DNA of 64,000 nucleotides, from contig NZ_JAFICC010000006.1 of assembly GCF_017833415.1 (NCBI RefSeq), forward strand, positions 62,001 to 126,000. Direction: 5' to 3'. The notes below the pieces were generated by a model. It did not search any database. It was not told the DNA's origin and was given only the letters and a program-made list of their open reading frames with translations. Shown here one piece after another: positions 55,200 to 64,000 of the stretch (its first letter is position 1; the number at the start of each line of letters is the position of its first letter). The position numbers and the translations under genes are program-made. This stretch comes from Flavobacterium sp. 1355 (GTDB lineage: Bacteria > Bacteroidota > Bacteroidia > Flavobacteriales > Flavobacteriaceae).

Positions 55200-55556
55200 T
55201 TATTTTAACAGGGAATTTTTACTTAATTCCGAAGAAACTTCTTCGAGAGACCTCATTAGTAAAGCTAGATTGCTCCCTTCTTTTGAAAACGCGACAATAA
55301 AATTGGAACCACTGATTTTATTTCCCACTACAACACCATCAGAGGTTTTAAGATAAAGTTGTTTTAATACACCTTTTTCAAGATCTGCCAGGAATTTTTC
55401 ACTCATAGATAATATAGCCGCACTCATTGCTGCGATACTGTCACCATAATCGATATTGAGGGAAGTGATTAATTTACCCTTTCCGTTTACGATTAGCGCT
55501 GCAGTAGATTTTGTGTCTACCAGAAAATCATTTAAAGTAGTTGTGATTTCGGTCAT
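55200..55556 (-). CDS. Roadblock/LC7-like protein (first of a pair)
   Basis: The 118-residue protein has the roadblock pattern: a helix, AALIVNGKGKLITSLNIDYGD, a long central helix (AAMSAAILSMSEKFLADLE), then QLYLKTSDGVVVGNKISG and FIVAFSKEGSNLALLM. It is cytosolic. TATATTTG on the minus strand (55656-55663) is a likely -7 box about 100 bases upstream. It is paired with the next roadblock gene and divergent from the 70-aa protein gene. Confidence 0.85.
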   Translation of the reverse strand: MTEITTTLNDFLVDTKSTAALIVNGKGKLITSLNIDYGDSIAAMSAAILSMSEKFLADLEKGVLKQLYLKTSDGVVVGNKISGSNFIVAFSKEGSNLALLMRSLEEVSSELSKNSLLK

Positions 55557-55655
55557 GATTTGTAAGATTTTGAATAATTGTTAAAATTAGTTCATTTTGG
55601 TATTTTTATAGGGGTGATGGTGGTGTTTATACTAAACAACTGTTAATTTATTTAA

Positions 55656-55663
55656 CAAATATA
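55656..55663 (-). promoter_or_regulatory. Candidate -7 box of the roadblock pair
   Basis: TATATTTG on the minus strand fits TAnnTTTG and lies in the divergent gap to the 70-aa gene, with a leader of about 95 bases to the ATG at 55556. Confidence 0.4.
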
Positions 55664-55734
55664 AATTAAATTATGTATCATTGTAAGACTAAATAGTTAA
55701 TAATTTAAATTTTTTACCATAAAAACCTTACACA

Positions 55735-55947
55735 ATGGCTAAAGTACTGAAATTCAAAGATGTGAACTCCGATGTCGAAAGCAGATTGAAAGAGTTTGAA
55801 AAAATGCGTATAAAATATAAAGCAGATATTAAAAAAGGAGAAGCCAAAAAAGCCAGTGCCGGAAAAGAAGGAGGTTTGCTAAAATCGATTTCAAATTTTT
55901 TTGCTGATACCCCAAAAACACCTGCAAATTCAGGTTTGAAAAAATAA
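55735..55947 (+). CDS. Small basic protein, unknown
   Basis: The 70-residue protein has no known domain. It is highly charged (KFKDVNSDVESRLKEFEKMRIKY), with a helical N-terminal half and a Lys/Gly-rich stretch (KKASAGKEGG), and ends in a short hydrophobic and Pro/Thr-rich tail. Codon use looks coding, and it has its own terminator. It is divergent from the roadblock pair, so it could be functionally linked, but that is only inference. Confidence 0.65.
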   Translation: MAKVLKFKDVNSDVESRLKEFEKMRIKYKADIKKGEAKKASAGKEGGLLKSISNFFADTPKTPANSGLKK

Positions 55948-55977
55948 TGCTATATTTGGTTTTATTACAAAAGAATT

Positions 55978-56004
55978 AACGCTCCATTAGGGGCGTTCTT
56001 TTTG
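55978..56004 (+). terminator. Terminator of the 70-aa protein gene
   Basis: AACGCTCC (55978-55985) pairs with GGGGCGTT (55990-55997, one G-U), then a T run. It has the same CGCTCC core as the terminator at 54561. Confidence 0.75.
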
Positions 56005-56014
56005 ATTAAATTAT

Positions 56015-56022
56015 TACTTTTG
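56015..56022 (+). promoter_or_regulatory. Candidate -7 box of lspA
   Basis: TACTTTTG matches TAnnTTTG 19 bases before the lspA ATG, just after the upstream terminator. No -33 box at the right distance. Confidence 0.4.
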
Positions 56023-56041
56023 CCCATCAAAAAATCATAAA

Positions 56042-56641
56042 ATGTCATTACGAAAAGCGTACCTCCTTATATTTTTAGTTTTACTTGTTGATCAGCTTTC
56101 TAAAATTTACGTAAAAACAAATTTTGTTTTAGGTGAGGAAGTAGTTCTTTTTGATTGGTTTAGAATTCATTTCATAGAAAATGAAGGAATGGCTTGGGGG
56201 ACTAAAATTCCGGGCGAATACGGAAAATTAATTCTCACGGTGTTTAGGATTTTTGCTGTATTTGGAATTGGATACTGGCTGGCAGACGCCATAAAAAAAC
56301 GTCACTCCCGATATTTGATTGTATCCATTGCATTAATTTTTGCCGGAGCAGCCGGTAATATTTTAGATTCAGTTTTTTATGGAGTTATCTTTGACGGAAG
56401 TGAAGGTAATTTAGCAACACTTTTTTCACCAACCCCTTACGGAACATGGTTTCATGGTTTGGTTGTAGATATGTTCTATTTTCCTATCTGGGAAGGAAAT
56501 TTGCCATCATGGCTGCCTTTTTTTGGAGGAAAGCATTTCATGTTTTTTAATGCAATCTTTAATGTTGCCGATATGGCAATTTCTACAGGTGTAGGGATTT
56601 TACTTGTTTTCAATAAAAGAGCATTTCCGAAATCAGCATAA
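56042..56641 (+). CDS. lspA: Lipoprotein signal peptidase
   Basis: LspA cleaves signal peptides of lipid-modified prolipoproteins in the inner membrane. The 199-residue protein has four membrane helices. The catalytic aspartates lie in AGNILDSVFYG and NVADMAISTG. FIENEGMAWG is the conserved NxGxAWG-type segment. It is slightly longer than average, typical for Bacteroidota. A 19-bp inverted repeat follows. Confidence 0.94.
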   Translation: MSLRKAYLLIFLVLLVDQLSKIYVKTNFVLGEEVVLFDWFRIHFIENEGMAWGTKIPGEYGKLILTVFRIFAVFGIGYWLADAIKKRHSRYLIVSIALIFAGAAGNILDSVFYGVIFDGSEGNLATLFSPTPYGTWFHGLVVDMFYFPIWEGNLPSWLPFFGGKHFMFFNAIFNVADMAISTGVGILLVFNKRAFPKSA

Positions 56642-56666
56642 TTTTTTTTTAAATTCCACAATAAAG

Positions 56667-56725
56667 AAATTCCAAATTCCAATATTAAGACACTCTTTGT
56701 GTACCGATATTGGAATTTGGAATTT
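56667..56725. repeat. 19-bp perfect inverted repeat after lspA (AAATTCCAA family)
   Basis: The arms AAATTCCAAATTCCAATAT (56667-56685) and 56707-56725 are exact reverse complements, with a 21-base loop and a T-rich run after. It probably terminates lspA. It shares its core with repeats at 28904 and 39881. Confidence 0.8.
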
Positions 56726-56822
56726 TTCTTTTTTAATGATGATATTGAAATTTAGAATTTTTATTGGAATTTTTCAGCATTGGTATTGATAATTAATGTG
56801 CTATTTTTACAATACAAAACAA

Positions 56823-59800
56823 ATGCTTATGCAAAGCTCGTCTTTTTCTATTTATGATGCGTCTGCAGGATCTGGAAAGACCTATACTTTGGTCAAAGAA
56901 TACCTTAAAATTATTCTTTCTTCTCCCAAAAATGATGCCTATCGTAATATTCTGGCGATAACGTTTACCAACAAAGCCGTTCATGAAATGAAAAGCCGTA
57001 TTGTTGGCAGTCTGTCTGAATTTGCAAAAGACAACCCCTCTGCAAAAGCAATTGATTTAATGGAAGATCTTTCGAGAGAAACCGGTTTGTCTGTCATTAA
57101 AATCAAAACAAAATCACAAAGTATCATCAAGCATCTTATTCATAATTATGCAGCATTTGATATTTCTACCATTGATAAATTTACTCACAAAGTAATTCGC
57201 GCATTTGCCCATGATCTTAATTTGCCAATGACTTTTGAAGTAACATTGGATACCGAAAATTTATTGGTAGAAGCCGTAGATGCCATCATTGCCCAGGCAG
57301 GTCAGGATGAAACACTGACCAAATTACTGATTGATTTTACGATGGAAAAAACCGACGACGATAAAAGTTGGGATGTTTCCAGGGAAATTCTTGAAACAGG
57401 CAGATTGGTCTTAAATGAAAATAATCGAAATGAAATTTCTCATTTTCAGGATAAATCCATTGAAGAATTTGTTGAAATAAAAAAGAAAATGTCGGCCCTC
57501 TGTGCAGCGTTAGAAAAAGAAAATGCCGATTTTTCTTTAGAGCTTCTCGCTTTAATTGATAAAAACGGAATCGATCTAAAGTCATTTTCAAGAGGAACTT
57601 TTCCTAATCATTTGGAAAGTATTCGCGATGGAAAATTCAATCCGAAAAATAAAACTTTTCATGAATTTGAAGATATAGCGATTAATAAAACGGCAAAAGA
57701 CAAAGCGTTAATCGAAAACCTTATTCCTGAATTTCTTCAGGCCTTAAATAAAATTTATAAAAATTTTGAGAAAAGGGATTTTTACAAAGCCTTTCTTAAA
57801 AATATAACACCGCTTTCCCTCTTAAACACAGTTAGTAACGAATTGGCCAAAATTCAGTCAGAACAAAATATTCTGTCAATTTCAGAATTCAATGCCATAA
57901 TTCACCGTGAAATTCAAAACCAGCCTGCGCCTTTTATCTATGAGCGTTTAGGAGAACGTTATCGTCATTTTTTTATTGATGAATTTCAGGATACCTCCGA
58001 AATGCAATGGCAAAATCTGATTCCCTTACTTGATAATGCGCTGGCTGGCCAGGACGATTTTGGAAATAAGGGAACACTAATGATTGTTGGAGATCCAAAA
58101 CAATCGATTTACCGTTGGAGAGGAGGAAAGGCAGAGCAATTTATTGAACTTAGTAAAGAAGGAAACCCTTTTGCAAATCCGGATAAAAAAATCGAACATT
58201 TAAATACCAATTACAGAAGCTACAGCGAAGTAATTGATTTTAATAATGCTTTTTTTAAACTGATTTCTGCTGAATTTTCAAATGCTGACTATAAAGACCT
58301 TTATGAAAATCATAGTTTTCAGAATACAAATTCTAAAAAAGGGGGATATGTAAATATTTCTTTCCTTCCGATAATAGAAAAAAATGATTTTGCCGATGAA
58401 GATGAAGTTGTAGAAAAATCAGATTTATATGTATTGGCAACTCTAAATACGATTATGAATGTAATTCGTGAAGGTTTCGAATATAAAGATATTGTAATTC
58501 TGACCCGAAAAAGAGATCAGGGAATCGCTATTGCCAATTATCTGACAGAACAAAAGATTCCGCTTTTATCTTCAGAAACCCTGATGATCCAAAATGCTAC
58601 AGAAGTCCGTTTAATTGTTTATTTATTGAGATATCTAAATAATAGTGCTGATTTAGACGCAAAAGCTAATTTCCTGCATTTTTTAGCCACGGCCAAAGAA
58701 GTGGAAATGCCAATACATGATTTTATTGCACTTGGAATGTCGCATAAATTTGAAAAATATTTTGAAAACTGGCTTCTCTCATTTGATGTTTCATTTTCCT
58801 TTGATGATGTCAGAAAAAAATCTTTGTATGAAGCTGTTGAAATCATTATAACAAAATTTGTTTTTCCTTCAGAAGGAAATGCTTATGTGCAATATTTTCT
58901 GGACATTGTTTTAGAACGAGATATTAGAAATCAGGCCGGAATAGCCGATTTTTTAAGTTTTTGGGATAAGAACGCTCAGAAATTCAGTATCCCATCGCCG
59001 GAAGGGAATAATGCGGTTCGCATTATGACTATCCATAAATCTAAAGGACTGGAATTTCCAGTTGTTATTATGCCTTTTGCAGAGGAAGATTATAATAGAA
59101 AACCAAAAGATAAACTTTGGCTCGACACAGAAGAATCCGACTTAGGAGTGCCAAAAGCCTTAATTGATAATAGCAGTGCCGTTGAAGGTTTTGGTGAAAG
59201 TGCCTCGGCTGTTTTTAATTTGAAAAAGCAGGAAGAATTGTTGGATAATATCAATGTTTTGTATGTGGCCTTAACGCGTGCAGAAGAACAGCTATATGTT
59301 ATTTCTCAATCTTTAAAAGAGAGGAAAGATGGTGAGTTTCCAAATAATATGGCTTCATTTTTTATCAAATATCTAATGAATAAAGGAATATATGATTCTG
59401 AAAAATTAGAATATGAATTTGGAAATAAGACTAAACTTTCTCCTTCACATCATTCTGTTGATTTGGTAAAAGCGATTCCGATTGTTTCTCAAGTTTTAAA
59501 TCCAAAAAACATAAAAATTGCCCAAAGAGAAGCTTTAATGTGGGGCACGCACCAACAGGAAGCAATTTCATACGGAAATATAATTCATGAAATCCTGGCT
59601 TTTGTCAAAGACAAATCAGATGTTGATCTTGCTGTTACCAAAGCAATAGAAAATGGCCTAATAACATACGATCAGACAGAAAAAGTTTTGTCTACGTTGA
59701 AGGAAATTGTCAATCATGCTGAATTGCTTGTTTGTTTTGATGGAAAAAACAAAATTTTGAACGAACAGACTATTGTCCAGAAAGAAGGTAAAATTTTAAA

Positions 59801-59987
59801 ACCCGACCGAATTGTTCTAACCGCAAATAAAGAAGCATATCTTCTGGATTATAAAACCGGAGTAAGTAATGCAAAATACACGCGACAAATTCAAGAATAT
59901 CAGGATGCAATTGAAGATTTGGGATATAAAGTGTTAAAAAGAGCTTTGGTGTACATAGGTTCGGAAATTGATGTGGTAAATTTGTGA
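56823..59987 (+). CDS. AddA-like UvrD/Rep helicase with PD-(D/E)XK nuclease
   Basis: The 1054-residue protein begins with Walker A (YDASAGSGKTYTL), has helicase motif Ia FTNKAVHEMK, motif II DEFQDTSEMQW, GDPKQSIYRWRGG, motif V HKSKGLEFPVV and motif VI VALTRAEEQLY. The C-terminal nuclease domain shows GNIIHEI and LLDYKTG. This is the AddA/RecB layout for double-strand break processing. The partner is probably the AddB-like gene at 62896, separated by kbl and an OmpA gene. Starts at 56823 and 56829 are equally possible; a start further upstream at 56796 has no family support. Confidence 0.9.
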   Translation: MLMQSSSFSIYDASAGSGKTYTLVKEYLKIILSSPKNDAYRNILAITFTNKAVHEMKSRIVGSLSEFAKDNPSAKAIDLMEDLSRETGLSVIKIKTKSQSIIKHLIHNYAAFDISTIDKFTHKVIRAFAHDLNLPMTFEVTLDTENLLVEAVDAIIAQAGQDETLTKLLIDFTMEKTDDDKSWDVSREILETGRLVLNENNRNEISHFQDKSIEEFVEIKKKMSALCAALEKENADFSLELLALIDKNGIDLKSFSRGTFPNHLESIRDGKFNPKNKTFHEFEDIAINKTAKDKALIENLIPEFLQALNKIYKNFEKRDFYKAFLKNITPLSLLNTVSNELAKIQSEQNILSISEFNAIIHREIQNQPAPFIYERLGERYRHFFIDEFQDTSEMQWQNLIPLLDNALAGQDDFGNKGTLMIVGDPKQSIYRWRGGKAEQFIELSKEGNPFANPDKKIEHLNTNYRSYSEVIDFNNAFFKLISAEFSNADYKDLYENHSFQNTNSKKGGYVNISFLPIIEKNDFADEDEVVEKSDLYVLATLNTIMNVIREGFEYKDIVILTRKRDQGIAIANYLTEQKIPLLSSETLMIQNATEVRLIVYLLRYLNNSADLDAKANFLHFLATAKEVEMPIHDFIALGMSHKFEKYFENWLLSFDVSFSFDDVRKKSLYEAVEIIITKFVFPSEGNAYVQYFLDIVLERDIRNQAGIADFLSFWDKNAQKFSIPSPEGNNAVRIMTIHKSKGLEFPVVIMPFAEEDYNRKPKDKLWLDTEESDLGVPKALIDNSSAVEGFGESASAVFNLKKQEELLDNINVLYVALTRAEEQLYVISQSLKERKDGEFPNNMASFFIKYLMNKGIYDSEKLEYEFGNKTKLSPSHHSVDLVKAIPIVSQVLNPKNIKIAQREALMWGTHQQEAISYGNIIHEILAFVKDKSDVDLAVTKAIENGLITYDQTEKVLSTLKEIVNHAELLVCFDGKNKILNEQTIVQKEGKILKPDRIVLTANKEAYLLDYKTGVSNAKYTRQIQEYQDAIEDLGYKVLKRALVYIGSEIDVVNL

Positions 59988-60058
59988 TAAAATTAATCAG
60001 ATGTTAAAGCGTATAACGACTCCAAGTTGTTAATATTTAACATATTAAATAAATAAAA

Positions 60059-61252
60059 ATGTACGGTAAAATTAAAGAGCATTTGCAAAGTGAGTTGCAG
60101 ACTATTGAAGAAAACGGAATTTTTAAAAAAGAACGTATTATAACTTCGGCCCAGGGTGCTGAAATTACTATTTCTACTGGTGAAACAGTTTTGAATTTTT
60201 GTGCTAATAATTATTTAGGACTTTCGTCACATCCTGAAGTTGTTCAGGCAGCAAAAGATGCTATGGATACTCATGGTTTCGGCATGTCGTCAGTTCGTTT
60301 TATATGTGGGACACAAGATATTCATAAAACTTTAGAAAAAAAGATTGCAGACTTTTATGGTACTGAGGATACTATTTTATACGCTGCAGCCTTTGATGCA
60401 AATGGTGGTGTTTTCGAGCCGCTATTGGGAGAAAATGATGCTATAATTTCAGACAGTTTAAATCATGCTTCTATTATTGACGGCGTTCGCTTGTGTAAAG
60501 CTGCCCGTTATCGTTATGAAAATAGTAATATGGAAGATTTAGAACAGCAGTTAATTAAAGCAAACGAAGCTGGTGCACGTTTTAAACTGATTGTAACTGA
60601 TGGGGTTTTTTCAATGGATGGTCTTGTAGCTCCTTTAGATAAAATCTGTGATTTGGCAGATAAATATGATGCTATGGTTATGGTTGATGAGTGCCATGCA
60701 GCAGGATTTATTGGCGCAACCGGAAAAGGAACTCTTGAAGCAAAAGGGGTGATGGGAAGAGTTGATATTATAACAGGTACTCTTGGTAAAGCATTAGGCG
60801 GAGCAATGGGAGGTTATACAACGGCAAAAAAAGAAATCATAGAATTGCTGCGTCAGCGTTCAAGACCTTATTTATTCTCCAATTCACTTGCTCCTGCTAT
60901 TGTTGGAGCTTCGATCAAGGTTTTTGAATTATTAGAAAAAGATACTTCTTTAAGAGATAAATTAGAATGGAATACAAATTATTTTAAGGAAGGAATGAAA
61001 AAAGCAGGATTTGATATTATCGATGGCGATTCTGCAATTGTTCCTGTTATGTTATATGATGCAAAATTATCACAGACAATGGCAAATGAGCTTTTGAAAG
61101 AGGGAATTTATGTTATCGGATTCTTTTTTCCCGTGGTGCCAAAAGATAAAGCAAGAATTCGCGTACAATTGTCTGCCGCGCATACAAAAGAGCATTTAGA
61201 TAAAGCCGTAAGTGCTTTCGTATCAGTTGGTAAAATGTTAAAAGTTATATAA
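60059..61252 (+). CDS. kbl: Glycine C-acetyltransferase (2-amino-3-ketobutyrate CoA ligase)
   Basis: This PLP enzyme of the alpha-oxoamine synthase family cleaves 2-amino-3-ketobutyrate with CoA to glycine and acetyl-CoA in threonine breakdown. The 397-residue protein has [22 protein letters not shown], and the PLP lysine in [21 protein letters not shown]-type motif appears as [12 protein letters not shown]. Length and start fit Kbl rather than BioF. No threonine dehydrogenase gene is in the window. Confidence 0.93.
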   Translation: MYGKIKEHLQSELQTIEENGIFKKERIITSAQGAEITISTGETVLNFCANNYLGLSSHPEVVQAAKDAMDTHGFGMSSVRFICGTQDIHKTLEKKIADFYGTEDTILYAAAFDANGGVFEPLLGENDAIISDSLNHASIIDGVRLCKAARYRYENSNMEDLEQQLIKANEAGARFKLIVTDGVFSMDGLVAPLDKICDLADKYDAMVMVDECHAAGFIGATGKGTLEAKGVMGRVDIITGTLGKALGGAMGGYTTAKKEIIELLRQRSRPYLFSNSLAPAIVGASIKVFELLEKDTSLRDKLEWNTNYFKEGMKKAGFDIIDGDSAIVPVMLYDAKLSQTMANELLKEGIYVIGFFFPVVPKDKARIRVQLSAAHTKEHLDKAVSAFVSVGKMLKVI

Positions 61253-61296
61253 TTCCCATTTTATTTAATTTTTGTAGGTTTTTTTTAACATTTGAT

Positions 61297-61327
61297 TTTG
61301 TATTTAAAAATTTTGGTGTTACTTTTG
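61297..61327 (+). promoter_or_regulatory. Consensus Bacteroidota promoter of the OmpA gene
   Basis: TTTG (61297-61300), 19 bases, then TACTTTTG (61320-61327) gives an exact -33/-7 match. The ATG is 38 bases downstream. It is the best promoter in the window and fits an abundant outer-membrane protein. Confidence 0.75.
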
Positions 61328-61364
61328 CTTGTAATTAACTAAATTGTAATTAAAAAAATTAAGT

Positions 61365-62831
61365 ATGAAACATCTTAACAAACTTTTAGTTGCTGTAATG
61401 ATGGTGATGGGTTTATCCTCACACGCGCAAGACAGTAACAATCCATGGGCTATCTCTTTTGGAGTGAATGCCGTGGATACTAGGACTAGTGCAAGTCCAG
61501 ATCATGTTGACTTTTTCCCGGCGCATTTCTCTCAGCCATTTGATGTAAAAGATAACTGGAATATTCTTCCATCTTTATCTTACATTGGAGTGTCTAGATA
61601 TGTAGGTTCAGGATTTTCTGTTGGTTTACAAGGGTCTGTGAATAAAATTGACAAATATGTTCGTTTTGCTCCAGATGCTCCAGGGCATGATGGAAGAGGA
61701 ATGATTGTTGAAAATCCAGGTGATTTGATGTATTACGGAATTGATGCTACTATTAAGTACAGCTTCCAGGAATTAATCAAATCTAAAGTTGTTGATCCTT
61801 CGTTATCTGTTGGTGGAGGTTATACTTTCTTCGGAGATAGCAGCTACGGAACAGTTAACCCAGGTGCTGGAATAACTTTCTGGTTTACTGATGCTATTGG
61901 TCTTGAGCTTGCTACAAGATACAAATGGTCAGTTAGTGGTGATAGAGAAGATGCTTCTGGAACTCCAGATGCTCCATCTCACTTTCAACACACTGCAGGT
62001 TTAGTTTTCAAATTCGGAGGTAAAGATACTGACGGAGACGGAATCTATGACAAAGATGATGCTTGTCCAGATGTTGCTGGTTTGAAACAATTCAACGGAT
62101 GTCCTGATACTGATGGAGACGGAATCGTTGATGCTTCTGACGCTTGTCCAGATGTATTTGGTTTAGCTGCATTAAACGGATGTCCAGATGCTGACGGTGA
62201 CGGAATTGCTGATAAAGATGACGCTTGTCCAGATGTTGCTGGTTTAGCTGCTTTAAAAGGTTGTCCAGATGCTGACGGTGACGGAATCGCTGATAAAGAT
62301 GACAAATGTCCTACAGTTGCTGGTCCAAAAGAAAACGGTGGTTGTCCTTTCTTAGACGCTGATAAAGATGGTGTTTTAGACAAAGATGATGATTGTCCTA
62401 CAGTTGCTGGTCCTGCTAGTAACAGAGGATGTCCAGAAGTAACTTCTGAAGCATTAGAAGACCTTAAAGTTCAAGCTAGAGCAATCTACTTTAACTCAGG
62501 TAAAGCTACTTTCAAAACTGGTGACAAAGAAACTCCAGCTAGATTAGATGCTATTAAAGAAATCCTTAAAAACTATCCAAACGCGAAATTCAGCATTGAA
62601 GGTCACACAGATAGCGATGGTTCTGACAAATTGAACCAAAAACTTTCTGAAGACAGAGCTGCTGCTGTAATGAACGCTTTGATCGAAAGAGGAGTAAATG
62701 TTGATAACTTAGTATCTAAAGGTTTCGGTGAGTCTCAACCAGTTGCAAGTAACAAAACTGCTGCAGGTAAAGCACAAAACAGAAGAACTGAAATCAAACA
62801 TATTGGTTCTAAATACGAAGGTAAACTATAA
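61365..62831 (+). CDS. OmpA family protein with five thrombospondin type 3 repeats
   Basis: The 488-residue protein has a signal peptide (ending SSHAQ), an N-terminal eight-stranded barrel (about 25-215), five calcium-binding TSP3 repeats (about 220-360; [19 protein letters not shown] type), and an OmpA domain binding peptidoglycan (about 365-488; [19 protein letters not shown]). It is likely an abundant structural protein of the outer membrane. Repeats three and four are almost identical in DNA, so repeat number may vary. It has its own strong promoter and terminator. Confidence 0.94.
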   Translation: MKHLNKLLVAVMMVMGLSSHAQDSNNPWAISFGVNAVDTRTSASPDHVDFFPAHFSQPFDVKDNWNILPSLSYIGVSRYVGSGFSVGLQGSVNKIDKYVRFAPDAPGHDGRGMIVENPGDLMYYGIDATIKYSFQELIKSKVVDPSLSVGGGYTFFGDSSYGTVNPGAGITFWFTDAIGLELATRYKWSVSGDREDASGTPDAPSHFQHTAGLVFKFGGKDTDGDGIYDKDDACPDVAGLKQFNGCPDTDGDGIVDASDACPDVFGLAALNGCPDADGDGIADKDDACPDVAGLAALKGCPDADGDGIADKDDKCPTVAGPKENGGCPFLDADKDGVLDKDDDCPTVAGPASNRGCPEVTSEALEDLKVQARAIYFNSGKATFKTGDKETPARLDAIKEILKNYPNAKFSIEGHTDSDGSDKLNQKLSEDRAAAVMNALIERGVNVDNLVSKGFGESQPVASNKTAAGKAQNRRTEIKHIGSKYEGKL

Positions 62832-62853
62832 TCTACCTTTTAAATAAATTACT

Positions 62854-62886
62854 AAAAGCCATTCTTAATTGAATGGCTTTTTTTAT
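62854..62886 (+). terminator. Terminator of the OmpA gene
   Basis: AAAAGCCATTC (62854-62864) pairs with GAATGGCTTTT (62871-62881), 6-base loop, T run after. The AddB-like gene starts only 10 bases further on, so it needs its own promoter or read-through. Confidence 0.85.
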
Positions 62887-62895
62887 TTTTATCAA

Positions 62896-64000
62896 ATGAT
62901 AAATACTTCTTTTCTCGAAAAAATTGCAACTGTTATAATTCAGGATTATTCAGACCGACTCGCTGAGACGACTATTATTTTGCCAAATAAAAGAGCCAGA
63001 GTGTTTTTAATAGAAGCTTTGAAAAAAGAAACTACACATACCATACTTTCTCCGGATATTATCAGTATTGAAGACTTTGTACAAGATGTGGCAGCAATAA
63101 GAGCTGTCGATTCAATTGAGCTCTTATTTGAATTTTACGAAGTATATCTTTCAGTCACTGAAAAACAACATCAGCAATCTTTTGAACTATTTGCAAATTG
63201 GGCAAAAACACTTCTTCAGGATTTTAATGAAATAGACCGTTATTTATTAGAGCCTTCCCATGTTTTGTCTTATTTAAAAGATATTGAGGATATAAAAAAA
63301 TGGGGATTAGAAGTAGAGAATAAAACCAAACTTTTAGAAAACTATATTGATTTCTGGAAACTTCTTCCTTTGTATTATGAATCTTTGTATAGTCATTTGC
63401 TTAATAAAGGAATTGGTTATCAAGGATTGATTTATCGTGAAGCTGTAAATAATTTAAATCACTTTTCAAACACTATATCCAATAGAACTTTTATTTTCGC
63501 CGGATTCAATGCCTTAAATGCAGCAGAAGAAAAAATCGTTCAGCACCTTCTTGCTTTAGATCAGGCTAAAATTTATTGGGATGTAGATCAGGTCTTTCTG
63601 AATGATCCTTATCATGATGCCGGACTTTTTGTTAGACGTTTTAAAGAAAACTGGAAACACTATAAATCAAATCATTTTGAATGGATTGTGAATGATTTTT
63701 CTCAGTCAAAAAACATTCAGGTTATTGGAACTCCAAAAACCATTGGTCAGGCCAAATTAGCGGGTAGTATTATTGAAAACATAATTTCAGAAAATCCAAC
63801 AACATCTCTAGACAAAGTTGCCATCGTTTTGGGCGAGGAAAATTTGTTAATGCCCGTTTTGTATTCTTTGCCATCAACTGTAGGGGCGTTAAATATAACT
63901 ATGGGATATTCAGGAAAGAATAATCCATCGCAAATATTGATTGCAAAATTATTCAAAATGCATACTAATACACTTTCGAGAAAAGGCGATAGTTATGTTT
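62896..64000 (+). CDS. AddB-like PD-(D/E)XK nuclease family protein (5' part)
   Basis: An open frame begins at ATG 62896 and runs off the end of the window at 64000 (368 codons seen). The N-terminus TTIILPNKRARVFLIEAL and the inner words FNALNAAEEKIVQHL and DKVAIVLGEENLL fit the AddB/RecC-like family, an inactivated helicase fold with a C-terminal nuclease beyond the window. It should pair with the AddA-like protein at 56823. The ATG is 15 bases after the OmpA terminator stem. Confidence 0.8.
   Translation, partial: MINTSFLEKIATVIIQDYSDRLAETTIILPNKRARVFLIEALKKETTHTILSPDIISIEDFVQDVAAIRAVDSIELLFEFYEVYLSVTEKQHQQSFELFANWAKTLLQDFNEIDRYLLEPSHVLSYLKDIEDIKKWGLEVENKTKLLENYIDFWKLLPLYYESLYSHLLNKGIGYQGLIYREAVNNLNHFSNTISNRTFIFAGFNALNAAEEKIVQHLLALDQAKIYWDVDQVFLNDPYHDAGLFVRRFKENWKHYKSNHFEWIVNDFSQSKNIQVIGTPKTIGQAKLAGSIIENIISENPTTSLDKVAIVLGEENLLMPVLYSLPSTVGALNITMGYSGKNNPSQILIAKLFKMHTNTLSRKGDSYV

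Noticed and set aside
62045..62383. 112-aa frame on the minus strand inside the OmpA gene
   Set aside because: It is the antisense of the TSP3 repeats, and its Ser/Pro-rich repeats mirror the Asp/Gly codons. No start signal or family.

Overview
The window is a piece of a Bacteroidota chromosome, almost certainly Flavobacterium or a close relative. It is AT-rich and densely coded. It carries typical flavobacterial genes: a TonB-dependent receptor with a carboxypeptidase-regulatory-like N-terminus, PorZ of the type IX secretion system with a C-terminal sorting-type domain, the Bat aerotolerance cluster, a patatin/Omp85 fusion, an OmpA protein with thrombospondin type 3 repeats, and a THC0290_0291-type barrel. 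Several upstream regions show the Bacteroidota promoter signature (TTTG at -33, TAnnTTTG at -7). I see no rRNA, tRNA, transposase, phage gene or CRISPR array. It reads as core chromosome with a few accessory genes.

Layout. 1-0.9 kb: the end of kptA (RNA 2'-phosphotransferase) overlapping a PPP-type phosphatase gene that is broken by an in-frame TAG. 1-6 kb: NAD+ genes nadV and nadD converge; gmk, an unknown secreted protein and yicC follow on the minus strand; then an ArsC/Spx-like protein and a DinB-like protein, divergent. 6.4-12.2 kb, minus strand: rlpA-like gene, a small four-helix membrane protein, a TonB receptor, and pgi. 12.4-18.2 kb, minus strand: M23 peptidase, tryptophan 2,3-dioxygenase and a DUF3108 protein, then hppD and hmgA, so aromatic amino acid catabolism sits together. 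18.4-22.6 kb: patatin-Omp85 protein and uvrC. 22.7-24.3 kb, plus strand: an AstE/AspA-like deacylase overlapping 5-formyl-THF cyclo-ligase. 24.4-33.7 kb: the complete moxR-DUF58-(BatD-like)-batA-batB-batC-batD-batE cluster on the minus strand.

33.9-40.7 kb: single genes in mixed orientation (aldo/keto reductase, DUF4382 lipoprotein, SDR, AlbA_2 protein, DUF3298 lipoprotein, cystathionine gamma-synthase type enzyme, outer-membrane barrel). 41-50.5 kb, plus strand: gdhA, then porZ, acyltransferase 3 and recO tightly packed, then a PQQ-like propeller protein and an uncharacterised secreted protein. 50.7-56.6 kb: ileS and a DksA/TraR-like protein that lacks the zinc cysteines, two roadblock/LC7 proteins on the minus strand, a 70-aa protein, and lspA. 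56.8-64 kb, plus strand: an AddA-like helicase-nuclease, kbl, an OmpA/TSP3 protein, and the start of an AddB-like nuclease that runs off the end.

I did not find a convincing new multi-gene system. The best candidates for a second look are a promoter-to-terminator small RNA unit at 15.5 kb, the amber-interrupted phosphatase beside kptA, the paired roadblock genes without a GTPase, the Cys-for-His change in the M23 metal site, and several families of dispersed intergenic inverted repeats.
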